From Rhodobacter sp. (lineage in GTDB: Bacteria > Pseudomonadota > Alphaproteobacteria > Rhodobacterales > Rhodobacteraceae): a stretch of 64,000 nucleotides of DNA. Numbering within the stretch: the first letter of the stretch is position 1; the number at the start of each line of letters is the position of its first letter. The stretch lies in the NCBI GenBank assembly GCA_020637515.1, contig JACKKG010000002.1, positions 102,985-166,984 on the forward strand, given 5' to 3'. A program made the translations under genes and the position numbers. A model generated the notes under the pieces. It saw only the letters and a list, made by a program, of their open reading frames with translations. It ran no database searches and had not been told where the DNA came from. Shown in pieces: positions 32,142 through 41,384 of this stretch.

Positions 32142-34283
32142 ATGGCGGCGGGGCGCGATAGCGCGACGGCCAAGGGGGCGCCGGACATCCGGCGCCTTCT
32201 GGCGCCACGGTCGGTGGCGATCATCGGTGCCTCGGCCAACCCGGCCTCGATGGGGGCGCGGGCGCTCAGCGCCTTTCGTCGTTTCCACTATGCGGGGGAC
32301 ATCCATCTGGTGAATCCCCGGACCGAGGCGATCGACGGCATCCGCTGCGTGCCGACGGTCGCCGACCTGCCCCAAGGGGTGGACGCCGCGATCTTTGCCA
32401 TCCCCCAGCCCGCCGTGGCCGAGGCCCTGGCCCAGGGCATCGCCCGGGGTCTGGGCGGGGCGGTGATCTTTTCGGCGGGCTACGCCGAGACCGGCCCCGA
32501 CGGCCGCCGCGCGCAGGACGCGCTTGCCGCCATGGCGCGCGCCGGCGGCCTGGCGCTGGCCGGCCCCAACTGCCTGGGCCTGGTGAATTTCGACGCGGGC
32601 GTGCCCCTGACCTCGGGTCCGGTGCATCCGATCGACCGGCGCGGTCGCCCGGGTCTGGCCGTCATTGCGCAGTCGGGCGGGATCATGGGGGCGATCATCA
32701 ACGCCTCGGAAGATCGCGACATCCCGCTGTCGCACGCCATATCGACCGGCAATGAGGCCGCGCTGGGGGTGACCGACTATTTCGCGGCGCTGGTCGGGGA
32801 CCCGGCCATCGGTTCCTTTGCCCTGTTTGCCGAACATATCCGCGACCCGCAGGGGTTCCTGGCATCGGCCCGCCGCGCGCGGGACCTGGGCAAGCCGGTG
32901 ATCTTGCTGCATTCCGGGCGCAGCGCCCGGGCGCAAGAGGCCTCGCTGTCGCACACGGGCGCGGTTGCCAGCAATTTCAGGGCGATGGAGGCCGCTGTCC
33001 GGGCCGAGGGCGTCCTGCTGGTGGACGGGATGGACCGGCTGATCGACGTGGCCGAGATGGTCTCGAAGTTCCGCAGCCTGCCGAAACGGGGTCTGGGGAT
33101 CATCACCGATTCGGGCGCGTTCAAGGGTCTGGCGCTGGACACCGCCGACGATCTGGCCCTGTCGCTGCCCGAGTTGAAGCCGGAAACCTACGACAAGCTG
33201 CGCGCCGCGACCTTCGACTATGTCGAGGGATCGAACCCGCTGGACGTGACGGGTCAGGCGATGATGAACCTGGACCGGATCTATGGCGATTGCGGGCGGC
33301 TGATGTTGGCGGACGGGGCCGTCGATGCGCTGCTGGTCTGCCAGATGCCCGGCAAGCCCGAGGTGATGGAGGCCAAGGCCCGCGCCGTCGCGCAACTGGC
33401 CGAGGAAACCGGGGCCGCCGTCGGCTGCGTCTTCATCGGCAGCGGCGCCCCTGTGCCACCCGGCGCCCAGCGCGTGCTGGCCGAGGCCAGCGTCCCGCTT
33501 TCCCAATCGGGCGAGCGGGCGATCCGCGCCGTCGCCGATGTGCTGCGCCTGGCCCGTCCGATGGTCACCGGCACGCCGGTCGCGACGCTCACCCCCCCGC
33601 CCCTGCCCGGCGCCGGCACGATCCCCGAGCATCTGTCCAAGGCCTGGCTTGCCCGGGCGATCGCCCTGCCCGTGCCCCTCTCGCATCTGGCGACGACGCC
33701 GGACGCGGCGGCCAGCGCGGCCGAAACGCTGGGTTTCCCCGTGGTGCTGAAGGTCCAGCACGCCGACCTCGCCCATAAATCGGACGTGGGCGGGGTGCTG
33801 GTCGGGCTGGCAACCCCCAAGGCCGTCCGCGAGGGGTTCACCCGCATCCTGCGCAATGTCGAGGCCGCGCGACCGGGCCAGCCCGTCGATGGCATCCTTG
33901 TCGAGAAGATGGGCGCCCGTGGCCCCGAACTGGTGATCGGCGCCAAGCGCGACGCCGATTGGGGCCCGATGGTGATGATCGGCATGGGCGGTGTCTGGGT
34001 CGAACTGTTCCAGGACATGGCGCTGATCCCTGCCGGCACCGGGCCCGAAGGGTTCCGCCAGGCGCTGCTGGGCCTAAAGGCCGCGAAGCTGCTGACCGGC
34101 TATCGTGGCGACCCGCCGGTGGACCTCGACGCTGCGGCGGCGGTGGCCGCACGGCTGGGCGCGGTCATGCTGGCCTGCCCCGAGATCACCGAGATCGACC
34201 TCAACCCGGTCATCGTCAGGCCCGCGGGCGAGGGTGTCCTCGCGCTCGACGCGCTGATCGTCACCCATTCGGCGCCGCAGTAA
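32142..34283 (+). CDS. NDP-forming acyl-CoA synthetase (FerA-like)
   Basis: A 713-aa acid-thiol ligase of the ADP-forming acetyl-CoA synthetase superfamily, related to succinyl-CoA synthetase. In order: a CoA-binding domain (about residues 15-140, IIGASANP), ligase domains with the phosphohistidine in SLSHTGA (His271), and a C-terminal ATP-grasp domain (about 490-713; LKVQHADLAHKSDVGGV). Feruloyl-CoA synthetase FerA of Sphingobium is, as I recall, of this type and size. Placed 2 bp after the hydratase/lyase gene, it probably activates the aromatic acid to its CoA ester. The exact acid is inferred only. Confidence 0.82.
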   Translation: MAAGRDSATAKGAPDIRRLLAPRSVAIIGASANPASMGARALSAFRRFHYAGDIHLVNPRTEAIDGIRCVPTVADLPQGVDAAIFAIPQPAVAEALAQGIARGLGGAVIFSAGYAETGPDGRRAQDALAAMARAGGLALAGPNCLGLVNFDAGVPLTSGPVHPIDRRGRPGLAVIAQSGGIMGAIINASEDRDIPLSHAISTGNEAALGVTDYFAALVGDPAIGSFALFAEHIRDPQGFLASARRARDLGKPVILLHSGRSARAQEASLSHTGAVASNFRAMEAAVRAEGVLLVDGMDRLIDVAEMVSKFRSLPKRGLGIITDSGAFKGLALDTADDLALSLPELKPETYDKLRAATFDYVEGSNPLDVTGQAMMNLDRIYGDCGRLMLADGAVDALLVCQMPGKPEVMEAKARAVAQLAEETGAAVGCVFIGSGAPVPPGAQRVLAEASVPLSQSGERAIRAVADVLRLARPMVTGTPVATLTPPPLPGAGTIPEHLSKAWLARAIALPVPLSHLATTPDAAASAAETLGFPVVLKVQHADLAHKSDVGGVLVGLATPKAVREGFTRILRNVEAARPGQPVDGILVEKMGARGPELVIGAKRDADWGPMVMIGMGGVWVELFQDMALIPAGTGPEGFRQALLGLKAAKLLTGYRGDPPVDLDAAAAVAARLGAVMLACPEITEIDLNPVIVRPAGEGVLALDALIVTHSAPQ

Positions 34284-34292
34284 GGAGCCCTC

Positions 34293-35474
34293 ATGAGTTT
34301 CCGTTTCTCAGACGACCTCGAGACCTTTCGAACCGAGGTCCGCAGCTTTGTCGAGGCCAATCTGTCGCCTCGCACCAGACAGCGCGCCGCCGAAGGGTTG
34401 CGGCTGACCAAGGACGATTACACCGACTGGTTCAAGGCCCTCCATGCCAAGGGCTGGATCACGCCCGGCTGGCCACGGGAACACGGCGGCACGGACTGGA
34501 CGCCCTTGCAGCGCTATATCTTCGAGGAGGAGTGCTACCTCGCCGGCGCGCCGCCCGTGACCGGAGGCATGAACATGATCGGCCCGGTGCTGATCCAGTT
34601 CGGCACCGAGGCGCAAAAGGCCACCTACCTGCCGCGGATGCGGCGCGGCGAACTGTGGTGGGCGCAGGGTTTCTCCGAGCCGGGCTCGGGCTCGGACCTC
34701 GCATCGCTCAGCACCCGGGCCTGGCGCGAGGGCGACGACTATGTGGTGAACGGGACCAAGATCTGGACCACCCAGGCCAATTACGCGGACATGATGTTCG
34801 CGCTGGTGCGCACCAAACCCGAAGGCAAGCCACAGGAAAGCATCTCGATGGTGCTGATCCCGATGACCGCGCCGGGGGTCTCGATCCAGCGGATCATGAC
34901 CATCGACGGCTCGGGCGAGTTGTATCAGACCTTTCTGGACAATGTCCGTATCCCCGCCGCCAACCTGGTCGGCGAAGAGAACATGGGCTGGACCTATGCC
35001 AAGTTCCTCTTGGGATTCGAGCGGTTCGGCATCGCCGGGATCGGCCTGACCAAACGGCAGATGGACCGGCTGAAACGGGTGCTGGCGGCCGAGGGGCTGG
35101 CGGATGCGCCCCGCTGGGCCGAACGCGTGGCCCGCGCCGAGGCCGATCTGATGGCGCTGGAATTCACCGCGATCCGGCTGGTGCAGGAAAGCACCGGCAA
35201 GTCCCCGGGGGTGGAAAGCTCGCTGCTGAAGATCCGCGGCACGGAATTGCGCCAGCGCATCTATGCGATGACGCTGGACGCCGCCGGTCAGGGCGCGATC
35301 CCCTATCTGGACGAGGTGCTGCATCCCGGCTGGCAAGGCGCGCCGATGGGACCGGCCCACGCCGGGACACTGGCCGCCAACTATCTGGAAAACCGCAAGA
35401 TCTCGATTTACGGCGGCTCGAACGAAATCCAGCGCGAGGTGCTGGCGCAGGCCGCCCTCGGGCGCATGAGGTAA
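34293..35474 (+). CDS. Acyl-CoA dehydrogenase, large partner
   Basis: A 393-aa flavoprotein of the acyl-CoA dehydrogenase family. The FAD/substrate signature GFSEPGSGSDLAS is present, as are WTTQANYAD and the C-terminal IYGGSNEIQREVLAQAALG. It forms a pair with the next, shorter gene, which carries the complementary FAD-contact motifs; such pairs often make heteromers. In the hydroxycinnamate (hca-type) pathway a dehydrogenase converts dihydro-cinnamoyl-CoA to the unsaturated ester used by the hydratase/lyase, which fits here. Confidence 0.9.
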   Translation: MSFRFSDDLETFRTEVRSFVEANLSPRTRQRAAEGLRLTKDDYTDWFKALHAKGWITPGWPREHGGTDWTPLQRYIFEEECYLAGAPPVTGGMNMIGPVLIQFGTEAQKATYLPRMRRGELWWAQGFSEPGSGSDLASLSTRAWREGDDYVVNGTKIWTTQANYADMMFALVRTKPEGKPQESISMVLIPMTAPGVSIQRIMTIDGSGELYQTFLDNVRIPAANLVGEENMGWTYAKFLLGFERFGIAGIGLTKRQMDRLKRVLAAEGLADAPRWAERVARAEADLMALEFTAIRLVQESTGKSPGVESSLLKIRGTELRQRIYAMTLDAAGQGAIPYLDEVLHPGWQGAPMGPAHAGTLAANYLENRKISIYGGSNEIQREVLAQAALGRMR

Positions 35475-35479
35475 GTCAG

Positions 35480-36553
35480 ATGGACCTGATCCTGACCGAG
35501 GAACAACGCATTCTCTTCGATACCGTCAGCCGTCTGGGGGCCGACATCGCCGGGTTCGACCCCGCCGCGCGCCGCGCCCGTCTGGCGGAATTCGGGCTGA
35601 CCGCGCTGGGTCTCGATGCCGATGAGCCGATGATCGCCGAAGGCGTTCTGGTGGCCGAGGCCCTGGGCCAGGCCCGCGTCAACGAGGCCTATGTCCACAC
35701 CCATCTGGGCGCGGCCCGGGCGCTGGCGGGCCAACCCGCCGCCGCCGCGCTGGCGTCCGAGATCGCCGCGGGCACCGCGATCCTGGCGCCCGCGCTCCAT
35801 GAACCCGGCCGCCGCTATGACCTGACCCCCGCCCTGACCACATTGCAGAACGGGCGGCTCGACGGCCGCAAGGTCGCGGTCATGGGCGGCGACGTGGCGA
35901 GTCACGCGCTGGTGTCGGCCCGCGATGACCATGAGCAACTGGTGCTTGTAGTGCTGCCGCTCGCCGCACCCGGCGTGACCCGCCGCCCCTTTGCCACGCT
36001 GGACGGGCGCGGCGGCGCCGAACTGGCCCTTGACGGCGCGACAGAGGGCGCGGTGCTGGCCTCGGGTCCGGCGGCAGAGCGGCTGCTGGCCGACATGGTG
36101 GCGCGGATCGACGCGGGTCTGGTGGCGGACAGCGTCGGCGCGATGAGCGCGCTGATGGCGATGACGGCGGAATACCTCAGGACGCGCCGCCAGTTCGGCA
36201 AGTCTATCGGCGCCTTTCAGGCCCTGCAACACCGCTTTGTGGACATGAAGCTGGCGCACGAGTTGGCCCGCTCCATGGCCATCGCCAGCGCCCGCGCGCT
36301 GGAGATGCTGGAGGGCCCCGAACGCGACCGGGTGCTGGCATCGGCCCGCCTGCAAGCCGCCGACAGCGGGCGGCGGATCGGCGAAGAGGCGATCCAGATG
36401 CACGGCGCCATGGGGATGACGGCAGAGTATCCGGCCGGGGGGTTCTTCAAGCGCCTGCTGGTCAACGCCGCCAGCTTTGGCGACGCCGATCATCAGCTTG
36501 ACCGTCTGATCGCGCTGGCCCGCCCCGGCGCCAACCGGAGCGCCGCGGCATGA
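35480..36553 (+). CDS. Acyl-CoA dehydrogenase, small partner
   Basis: A 357-aa acyl-CoA dehydrogenase with a shortened, divergent N-terminal half. The C-terminal half keeps RRQFGKSIGAFQALQHRFVDM and EEAIQMHGAMGMTAEYPAGG. The GFSEPGSGSD-type signature of its neighbour is missing. This fits a heteromeric enzyme in which the two subunits share cofactor sites. The start at 35480 has only a weak AGGT upstream and lies 5 bp after the partner's stop. It overlaps the next gene by 4 bp. Confidence 0.85.
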   Translation: MDLILTEEQRILFDTVSRLGADIAGFDPAARRARLAEFGLTALGLDADEPMIAEGVLVAEALGQARVNEAYVHTHLGAARALAGQPAAAALASEIAAGTAILAPALHEPGRRYDLTPALTTLQNGRLDGRKVAVMGGDVASHALVSARDDHEQLVLVVLPLAAPGVTRRPFATLDGRGGAELALDGATEGAVLASGPAAERLLADMVARIDAGLVADSVGAMSALMAMTAEYLRTRRQFGKSIGAFQALQHRFVDMKLAHELARSMAIASARALEMLEGPERDRVLASARLQAADSGRRIGEEAIQMHGAMGMTAEYPAGGFFKRLLVNAASFGDADHQLDRLIALARPGANRSAAA

Positions 36554-37989
36554 CCTCGTATCCCGAAATCCGGCTGCATCTGGGCGGGCGCGGCTGGGTG
36601 GCCGAGACCGCCTGCCACAAGGACGTGCTGAACCCTGCCACCGGCCTGCCGGTCGGCCGCGTGCCGTTGGCCAGCGCCGAGGACCTGCGGCACGCGGCCG
36701 AGTCCGCCGCCCGGGGCTTTGATCTGTGGCGCAGCGTCCCGGCGATCGAGCGCAGCGCCATCCTGCGCCGTGCGGCGGGCCTGTTGCGCGACCGCAAGGC
36801 CACCATCGCCGAGGCCCTGACGCGCGAACAGGGCCGGCCGCTGGGCGACACGGCGATGGAATGCCTGGTCGGGGCCGAGGTGCTGGACTTCTTCGCCGAG
36901 GAAGCCCGCCGCATCTTCGGACGCTCGGTTCCGCCCCGGGTGCCGGGTGCGATCCAGACCGTGCTGCGCGACCCGGTCGGCCCGGTGCTGGCCATCTCGA
37001 CCTGGAACGTGCCCGTCAACCATGCCGCCCGCAAGCTGGGCGCGGCGCTTGCGGCCGGGTGTTCGGTGGTGCTGAAGGGCCCCGAGGAAGCGCCGGCATC
37101 GACCATGATGGTGGTCGCCGCGCTGCTGGACGCGGGGGTCCCGGCCGAGGCGCTCAGCCTCGTCTTCGGCAACCCGCCGGACGTGTCGGACCTGCTGATC
37201 GCCCACCCCGCGATCAAGGCGCTGACCTTCACCGGATCGACCCGCATCGGCAAGCTGCTGGCGGCCAGGGCCGGGGCCCAGATGATGCCGGTGACGATGG
37301 AACTGGGTGGCCACGCGCCGGTCCTGATCTTCGACGACGCCGACATCGACAAGGCCATCGCCATCCTCGGCATGACCAAATTCCGGAACGCCGGCCAGAT
37401 CTGCATCGCGCCGACACGGTTCCTGGTGCAGGACGGCGTCCACGACCGGTTCCTCGCCGGGATGGTCAAGGCCGCCCAGGCGCTGAGGGTCGGCGACGGG
37501 ATGGACCCGGCCAGTCAGATGGGGCCGCTGAGCACCCGGTCGCGGGTCGATGCCGTGGCCGCCCTGGTCGAGGATGCCGTTGCCCGGGGCGCGACGCTTC
37601 ACACCGGCGGCCACAGGATCGGCAACGCGGGCTATTTCTACGCGCCGACCGTGCTGGGCAACGTGCCGACCGATGCGCTGGCGATGAACGACGAGCCCTT
37701 TGGCCCCCTCGCCCTGATCAACCGCTTCAGCGATCCCGACGCGGCCATCGCCGAGGCCAACCGCCTGGACTATGGCCTGGCCGCCTATGCCTATACCGGG
37801 TCCGAGGCGATGGCGAACCGGCTGGCGGCCGAGGTGCAGAGCGGGATGCTGTCGATCAACCACCACGGGCTGGGGCCGGTCGAGCATCCGTTCGGCGGCA
37901 TCGGGGCCTCGGGCATGGGCAGCGAGGGCGGCGCCGAGGCGGTCGAACGCTTCCTGGTCACCCGCTTCGTCACCCGGGTCGCCCGCTGA
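36550..37989 (+). CDS. Aldehyde dehydrogenase, vanillin dehydrogenase-like position
   Basis: A 479-aa ALDH superfamily enzyme. The general-base Glu is in MELGGHAP, the nucleophile Cys in NAGQICIAP, and the cofactor loop is GSTRIGK. The C-terminal SINHHGLGPVEHPFGGIGASG resembles succinate-semialdehyde and vanillin-type dehydrogenases. It is the last gene of the hydratase/lyase operon (ATGA overlap), as vdh or hcaB is in hydroxycinnamate clusters. It should oxidise the aromatic aldehyde released by the lyase. Confidence 0.87.
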   Translation: MTSYPEIRLHLGGRGWVAETACHKDVLNPATGLPVGRVPLASAEDLRHAAESAARGFDLWRSVPAIERSAILRRAAGLLRDRKATIAEALTREQGRPLGDTAMECLVGAEVLDFFAEEARRIFGRSVPPRVPGAIQTVLRDPVGPVLAISTWNVPVNHAARKLGAALAAGCSVVLKGPEEAPASTMMVVAALLDAGVPAEALSLVFGNPPDVSDLLIAHPAIKALTFTGSTRIGKLLAARAGAQMMPVTMELGGHAPVLIFDDADIDKAIAILGMTKFRNAGQICIAPTRFLVQDGVHDRFLAGMVKAAQALRVGDGMDPASQMGPLSTRSRVDAVAALVEDAVARGATLHTGGHRIGNAGYFYAPTVLGNVPTDALAMNDEPFGPLALINRFSDPDAAIAEANRLDYGLAAYAYTGSEAMANRLAAEVQSGMLSINHHGLGPVEHPFGGIGASGMGSEGGAEAVERFLVTRFVTRVAR

Positions 37990-38046
37990 CACCCTCTTTC
38001 GCAGCCCCCCGCGGACGGGCATAAAGGCCGGACCCCGGGGGGCAAT

Positions 38047-38952
38047 ATGCTGCAATCGACATTTCGACAGATCGAGGTCTTTCTCGAAGTGGTCCGCACC
38101 GGCAGTTTCGCCGGGGCGGCCGACAGTTTCTCGATCTCCAGCGCCTCGGTCTCGAACCATATCAAGGCGCTGGAAACCCGGATCGGGGTGCCCCTGTTCG
38201 TGCGCGACCGCGGCCGCGGGGTCAGCCTGACCGAGGCCGGGCACCGGGTGCATCTGCGCGGCAGCGAGCTGATGAAGCAGGTCGCGCTGCTGGCCGAAGA
38301 GCTGCAACCCAACCGCGACAACCGCCGCCGGCGCCTGATCCTGACCTCGCAACGGTTTTTGGCGCGGACCTTTCTCAGCGATGCGGTGGCGCGTTTCACC
38401 ACGGCGCACCCGGCCATCGAACTGGTGGTCGAGACCGGAAATTTCGAGGACGTGCTGGACGCGGTCGCCAACGACCGCACCGACCTGGGCTATGTCATCT
38501 CGAGCGAGGGCGCGCCGATCCCCGACAGCACCATCGTCGGCCACGAAAGGCTGGGTTTTTTCTGCGCCGCGGGCCACCCGGCGCTGCGCCGCGGTCCCCT
38601 GCATATCGCCGATCTGGGGGAATGGCCTTTCCTGGTGACCCGCAAGGACGAGCGTTTCGCCCATATGGTCGCCGTTTCGATGGCCGAGCACGGGCTGAGC
38701 AACCTGCGGGTCGCGGCGCAGATCCAGGACGGAACCATGATCGGCGAGGTCGCGGCGCGCAGCGACAGTCTGATGTGCGGCCCGGCGCTTTATGTCATGG
38801 ATCTTGTGCGGGCCGGGCGACTGGTCGAGCTGACGACGGTGGAACCGCCGATCAGCCTGCCGATCCACCAGATCGTCGCCCCCGGCAGCCGCGCGGCGCG
38901 CGAGATCGCGGTCTTTGTCGAGGTGCTTCAAGCCGCCGCTCAGGGCGCCTGA
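38047..38952 (+). CDS. LysR-type transcriptional regulator 2
   Basis: A 301-aa LysR regulator, paralogous to the one at 23188. The DNA-binding parts agree closely (EVFLxVV, GSF.GAAD, SVSNHI.ALE), so both may read the same operator. It lies 57 bp after the aldehyde dehydrogenase gene, on the same strand, and may be cotranscribed. I see no copy of the island motif directly in front of it. The stop overlaps the convergent CoA ligase gene by 13 bp. Confidence 0.92.
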   Translation: MLQSTFRQIEVFLEVVRTGSFAGAADSFSISSASVSNHIKALETRIGVPLFVRDRGRGVSLTEAGHRVHLRGSELMKQVALLAEELQPNRDNRRRRLILTSQRFLARTFLSDAVARFTTAHPAIELVVETGNFEDVLDAVANDRTDLGYVISSEGAPIPDSTIVGHERLGFFCAAGHPALRRGPLHIADLGEWPFLVTRKDERFAHMVAVSMAEHGLSNLRVAAQIQDGTMIGEVAARSDSLMCGPALYVMDLVRAGRLVELTTVEPPISLPIHQIVAPGSRAAREIAVFVEVLQAAAQGA

Positions 38953-40433
38953 AACACCCCCAGGAAGCGGTCGCGCAACTCGCGTTTCACGATCTTGCCC
39001 ATGGCGTTGCGGGGCAAGGCGTCCAGGATCTCGATGCGTTTGGGCCGCTTGTAGCCGGTCAGTTGACCGGCCAGATGCGCCTGGATCGCCGGGGCCTGCA
39101 ACCCGCTGCCTTGCCTCAGCGCGACGATGGCCAGCACCGCTTCGCCGAAATCGGGATGGGGCACGCCGACCACGGCGACTTCGGCCACCTCGGGCAGGGT
39201 TTCCAGCGCCATCTCGACCTCGCGCGGGTAGACGTTGAACCCGCCCGAGATGATCATGTCCTTGTCGCGCCCGACGATGAACAGATACCCCTCGGTGTCG
39301 CGTTTCACCAGATCGCCGGTATCGAACCAGCCGTCGGCGTCGGCGATCGGCGTCAGTCCCTTGTCGCCCGCCCAATAGCCCAGGCCGACATAGGGGCTGC
39401 GGACCAGGAGCCGCCCGACCTCGCCCGCCGGCACCTCGGCGCCCTGGGCATCGACCATCCGGCATTCGACCAGCGGAAAGGCCGGCCCGACCGAGCCGCG
39501 CCGGCGCTCGCCGTGCAGCGGGTTCGAGGCGATCATCCCCCCCTCGGTCGAGCCGTAGCGCTCGAGCAGGACCATTCCGGTGCGTTCGGCAAAGGCGTCG
39601 GCCACATCCAGCGGCAGCGGCGCCGAGCCCGAGGTGACCAGCCGGACACCGGACACCGCCGCGCGCGTGAACCCCGGATGGTCCAGAAGCCTGGCGTGGA
39701 TCGTCGGCACCGCCATCAGCACGGTGGTGCCGGGCAACAGGTCGATCACCGCCTCGGCGTCGAATTTCGGCAACAGCCTGAGCCGCGCTCCCGCCACCAG
39801 CGGGCAGGCCGCCGACAGGAACAGGCCGTGGCCATGGAACACCGGCAGGACGTGCAGCACCTCGTCCTCGGGGGTGATGCCCCAGGCCTGGGCCAGCAGG
39901 ACAAAGTTCACGGCCAGATTGCTGTGGCACAGCACGGCACCCTTGGGCCGCCCCGTGGTGCCCGAGGTATAGAGCATGACCGAAGGCGCCCGCCCGCCCG
40001 GCGCGGGCGCCGGCAGCGGCCCGTCCTCGGGGTGCGCGGAAAGGGCAAAGAGCGCGACCTCGTCCCCTTCGGGCGCGGAGGCGACCACCAGCACGGGACC
40101 GGCGTCGTCCAGGATATACGCCCGCTCGCCGGGGGTCAGGGCCGTGTTGATCGGCACATAGACCGCCCCCAGCCTGAGCGCGGCAAAGAACAGCGCGATC
40201 GCCTCGGGCGATTTCTCGCAACGCGCGGCGACCCGGTCGCCGGCGGTCACGCCACGCGCGGCCAGGGCCTTCGCCAGCCGGCCGACCAGCGCCACCAGCG
40301 CCGCGTAGCTCAGCACGCGCGCGCCCTCGATCAAGGCGACGCTTTGGGGTTGCAGGGCGGCGCGGGCCTCCAGCAAGCTGGCCAGATTGCCGGTCCAGGG
40401 ATCGGCGGCCAGATCGGATTGCTCGATGGTCAT
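38940..40433 (-). CDS. AMP-forming acyl-CoA synthetase, malonyl-CoA synthetase (MatB)-like
   Basis: A 497-aa class I adenylate-forming enzyme. The phosphate loop is MLYTSGTTGRPKG. LERYGSTEGG, DGWFDTGDLVKRD and the C-terminal LPRNAMGKIVKREL follow. The region SNPLHGERRRGSVG and the GGFNVYPREVE hinge resemble MatB more than long-chain ligases, so malonate or a small dicarboxylate is possible. An aromatic acid is also possible given the setting. It is the last gene of a leftward unit and overlaps the enoyl-CoA hydratase gene by 4 bp. Confidence 0.85.
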   Translation of the reverse strand: MTIEQSDLAADPWTGNLASLLEARAALQPQSVALIEGARVLSYAALVALVGRLAKALAARGVTAGDRVAARCEKSPEAIALFFAALRLGAVYVPINTALTPGERAYILDDAGPVLVVASAPEGDEVALFALSAHPEDGPLPAPAPGGRAPSVMLYTSGTTGRPKGAVLCHSNLAVNFVLLAQAWGITPEDEVLHVLPVFHGHGLFLSAACPLVAGARLRLLPKFDAEAVIDLLPGTTVLMAVPTIHARLLDHPGFTRAAVSGVRLVTSGSAPLPLDVADAFAERTGMVLLERYGSTEGGMIASNPLHGERRRGSVGPAFPLVECRMVDAQGAEVPAGEVGRLLVRSPYVGLGYWAGDKGLTPIADADGWFDTGDLVKRDTEGYLFIVGRDKDMIISGGFNVYPREVEMALETLPEVAEVAVVGVPHPDFGEAVLAIVALRQGSGLQAPAIQAHLAGQLTGYKRPKRIEILDALPRNAMGKIVKRELRDRFLGVFQAP

Positions 40434-41230
40434 TGTCCCTTGAACTCCACCTTTTCCTTGCGGCCGAGCGCGTCGATAGCCCGCCGGTAATCGTCACTGT
40501 CATCACAGGCGCGCGCCGCCGCCCGGGCCCGGGCCGCGCCCTCGGGCGTGCGGGCCGCGGGTGCCAGCGCCAGCTTGGTCGCACGCATCGTCAGGGGGGC
40601 CCCCCGGGCGATGTCGGCCGCCAACGCCTGCACATGGCCCGCCAGCGACGCCTCTGGCAGCGCGCGGGCGGCAAAGCCCTGCGCCACGGCCTCGGCGCCG
40701 CCATAGGCGCGCCCGGCATAGATCATCTCGCCCACCCATTCGGCCCGGCTGGCCGCGACCAGGCGCGTCACCCAGTCGGGATCGTAGGCGACGCCGATCC
40801 GTGCGGCGGGAATGGCCAGGCGCGCGTCCTCGGCCAGGCAGCGCAGGTCGGCCTGAGCGGCCAGCGCCAGCCCGGCACCCATGCAGACCCCGCGGATTTC
40901 GGCCACCACCGGCACCGGCAGGGCGGCCAGGGCCGCGACCGCGGCGCGGACATGGAAATTGTAGGCCTCGGTCGCGGCCGGATCGCGGCGCAGCGTCAGG
41001 AATTCGCTGAGATCCGCGCCCGAGGAAAAGTCGCGCCCCGCGCCACAAAGGATCACCACCCTGAGATCGTGCCGGGACCGCAGCGCCTCGAGCGCCTGCC
41101 CGAGTCCGCGCCACATGCCGGCGGCGATGGCGTTGCGTAGCGCCGGCTGGTGCAGGGTCACCCGCAGGACGCCAGGGGCGTCCTGGCTCAGCCGGACCGA
41201 AGCCTCTGGTGTGTCGCCGAAGAGTTTCAT
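40430..41230 (-). CDS. Enoyl-CoA hydratase/isomerase family protein
   Basis: A 266-aa crotonase-fold protein. The oxyanion-hole segments are FSSGADLSEF and GVCMGAGLALAAQ. At the usual catalytic Glu positions I see only AIPAARIGVAYD, so hydratase activity is uncertain and an isomerase, hydrolase or dehalogenase-like role is possible. The ATG at 41230 follows a weak site. It lies 154 bp after the binding-protein gene, beyond a hairpin, and is coupled to the CoA ligase by ATGA. Confidence 0.82.
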   Translation of the reverse strand: MKLFGDTPEASVRLSQDAPGVLRVTLHQPALRNAIAAGMWRGLGQALEALRSRHDLRVVILCGAGRDFSSGADLSEFLTLRRDPAATEAYNFHVRAAVAALAALPVPVVAEIRGVCMGAGLALAAQADLRCLAEDARLAIPAARIGVAYDPDWVTRLVAASRAEWVGEMIYAGRAYGGAEAVAQGFAARALPEASLAGHVQALAADIARGAPLTMRATKLALAPAARTPEGAARARAAARACDDSDDYRRAIDALGRKEKVEFKGQ

Positions 41231-41351
41231 GCGCCTGTGCCGCTTTGTCTGCTGCAAGGGGGGGGGGACCGGACATGACGGGGCAGTCTGGCGGCCCGGG
41301 GGCGCCACGTCCGACTGGAAGGAAGATGGGAAGGGACGGCGAGGGAGGGCC

Positions 41352-41374
41352 GCGCGCCGGACTGGCCGGCGCGC
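41352..41374 (-). terminator. Hairpin after the binding-protein gene
   Basis: A perfect 9-bp stem (GCGCGCCGG / CCGGCGCGC) with a 5-nt loop, 10 bases after the TAA of the substrate-binding protein gene. There is no T-run. It could be a partial terminator or an mRNA-stabilising end, allowing more binding protein than downstream enzyme, a frequent arrangement for ABC transporters. Confidence 0.55.
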
Positions 41375-41384
41375 AGCCTTGGGG

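Noticed and set aside
36493..40584. A 1363-codon open frame on the minus strand across the aldehyde dehydrogenase, LysR 2 and CoA-ligase region
   Set aside because: It runs antisense to two recognised genes and overlaps the CoA ligase in another frame. Composition is Arg/Gly/Ala-rich without motifs.
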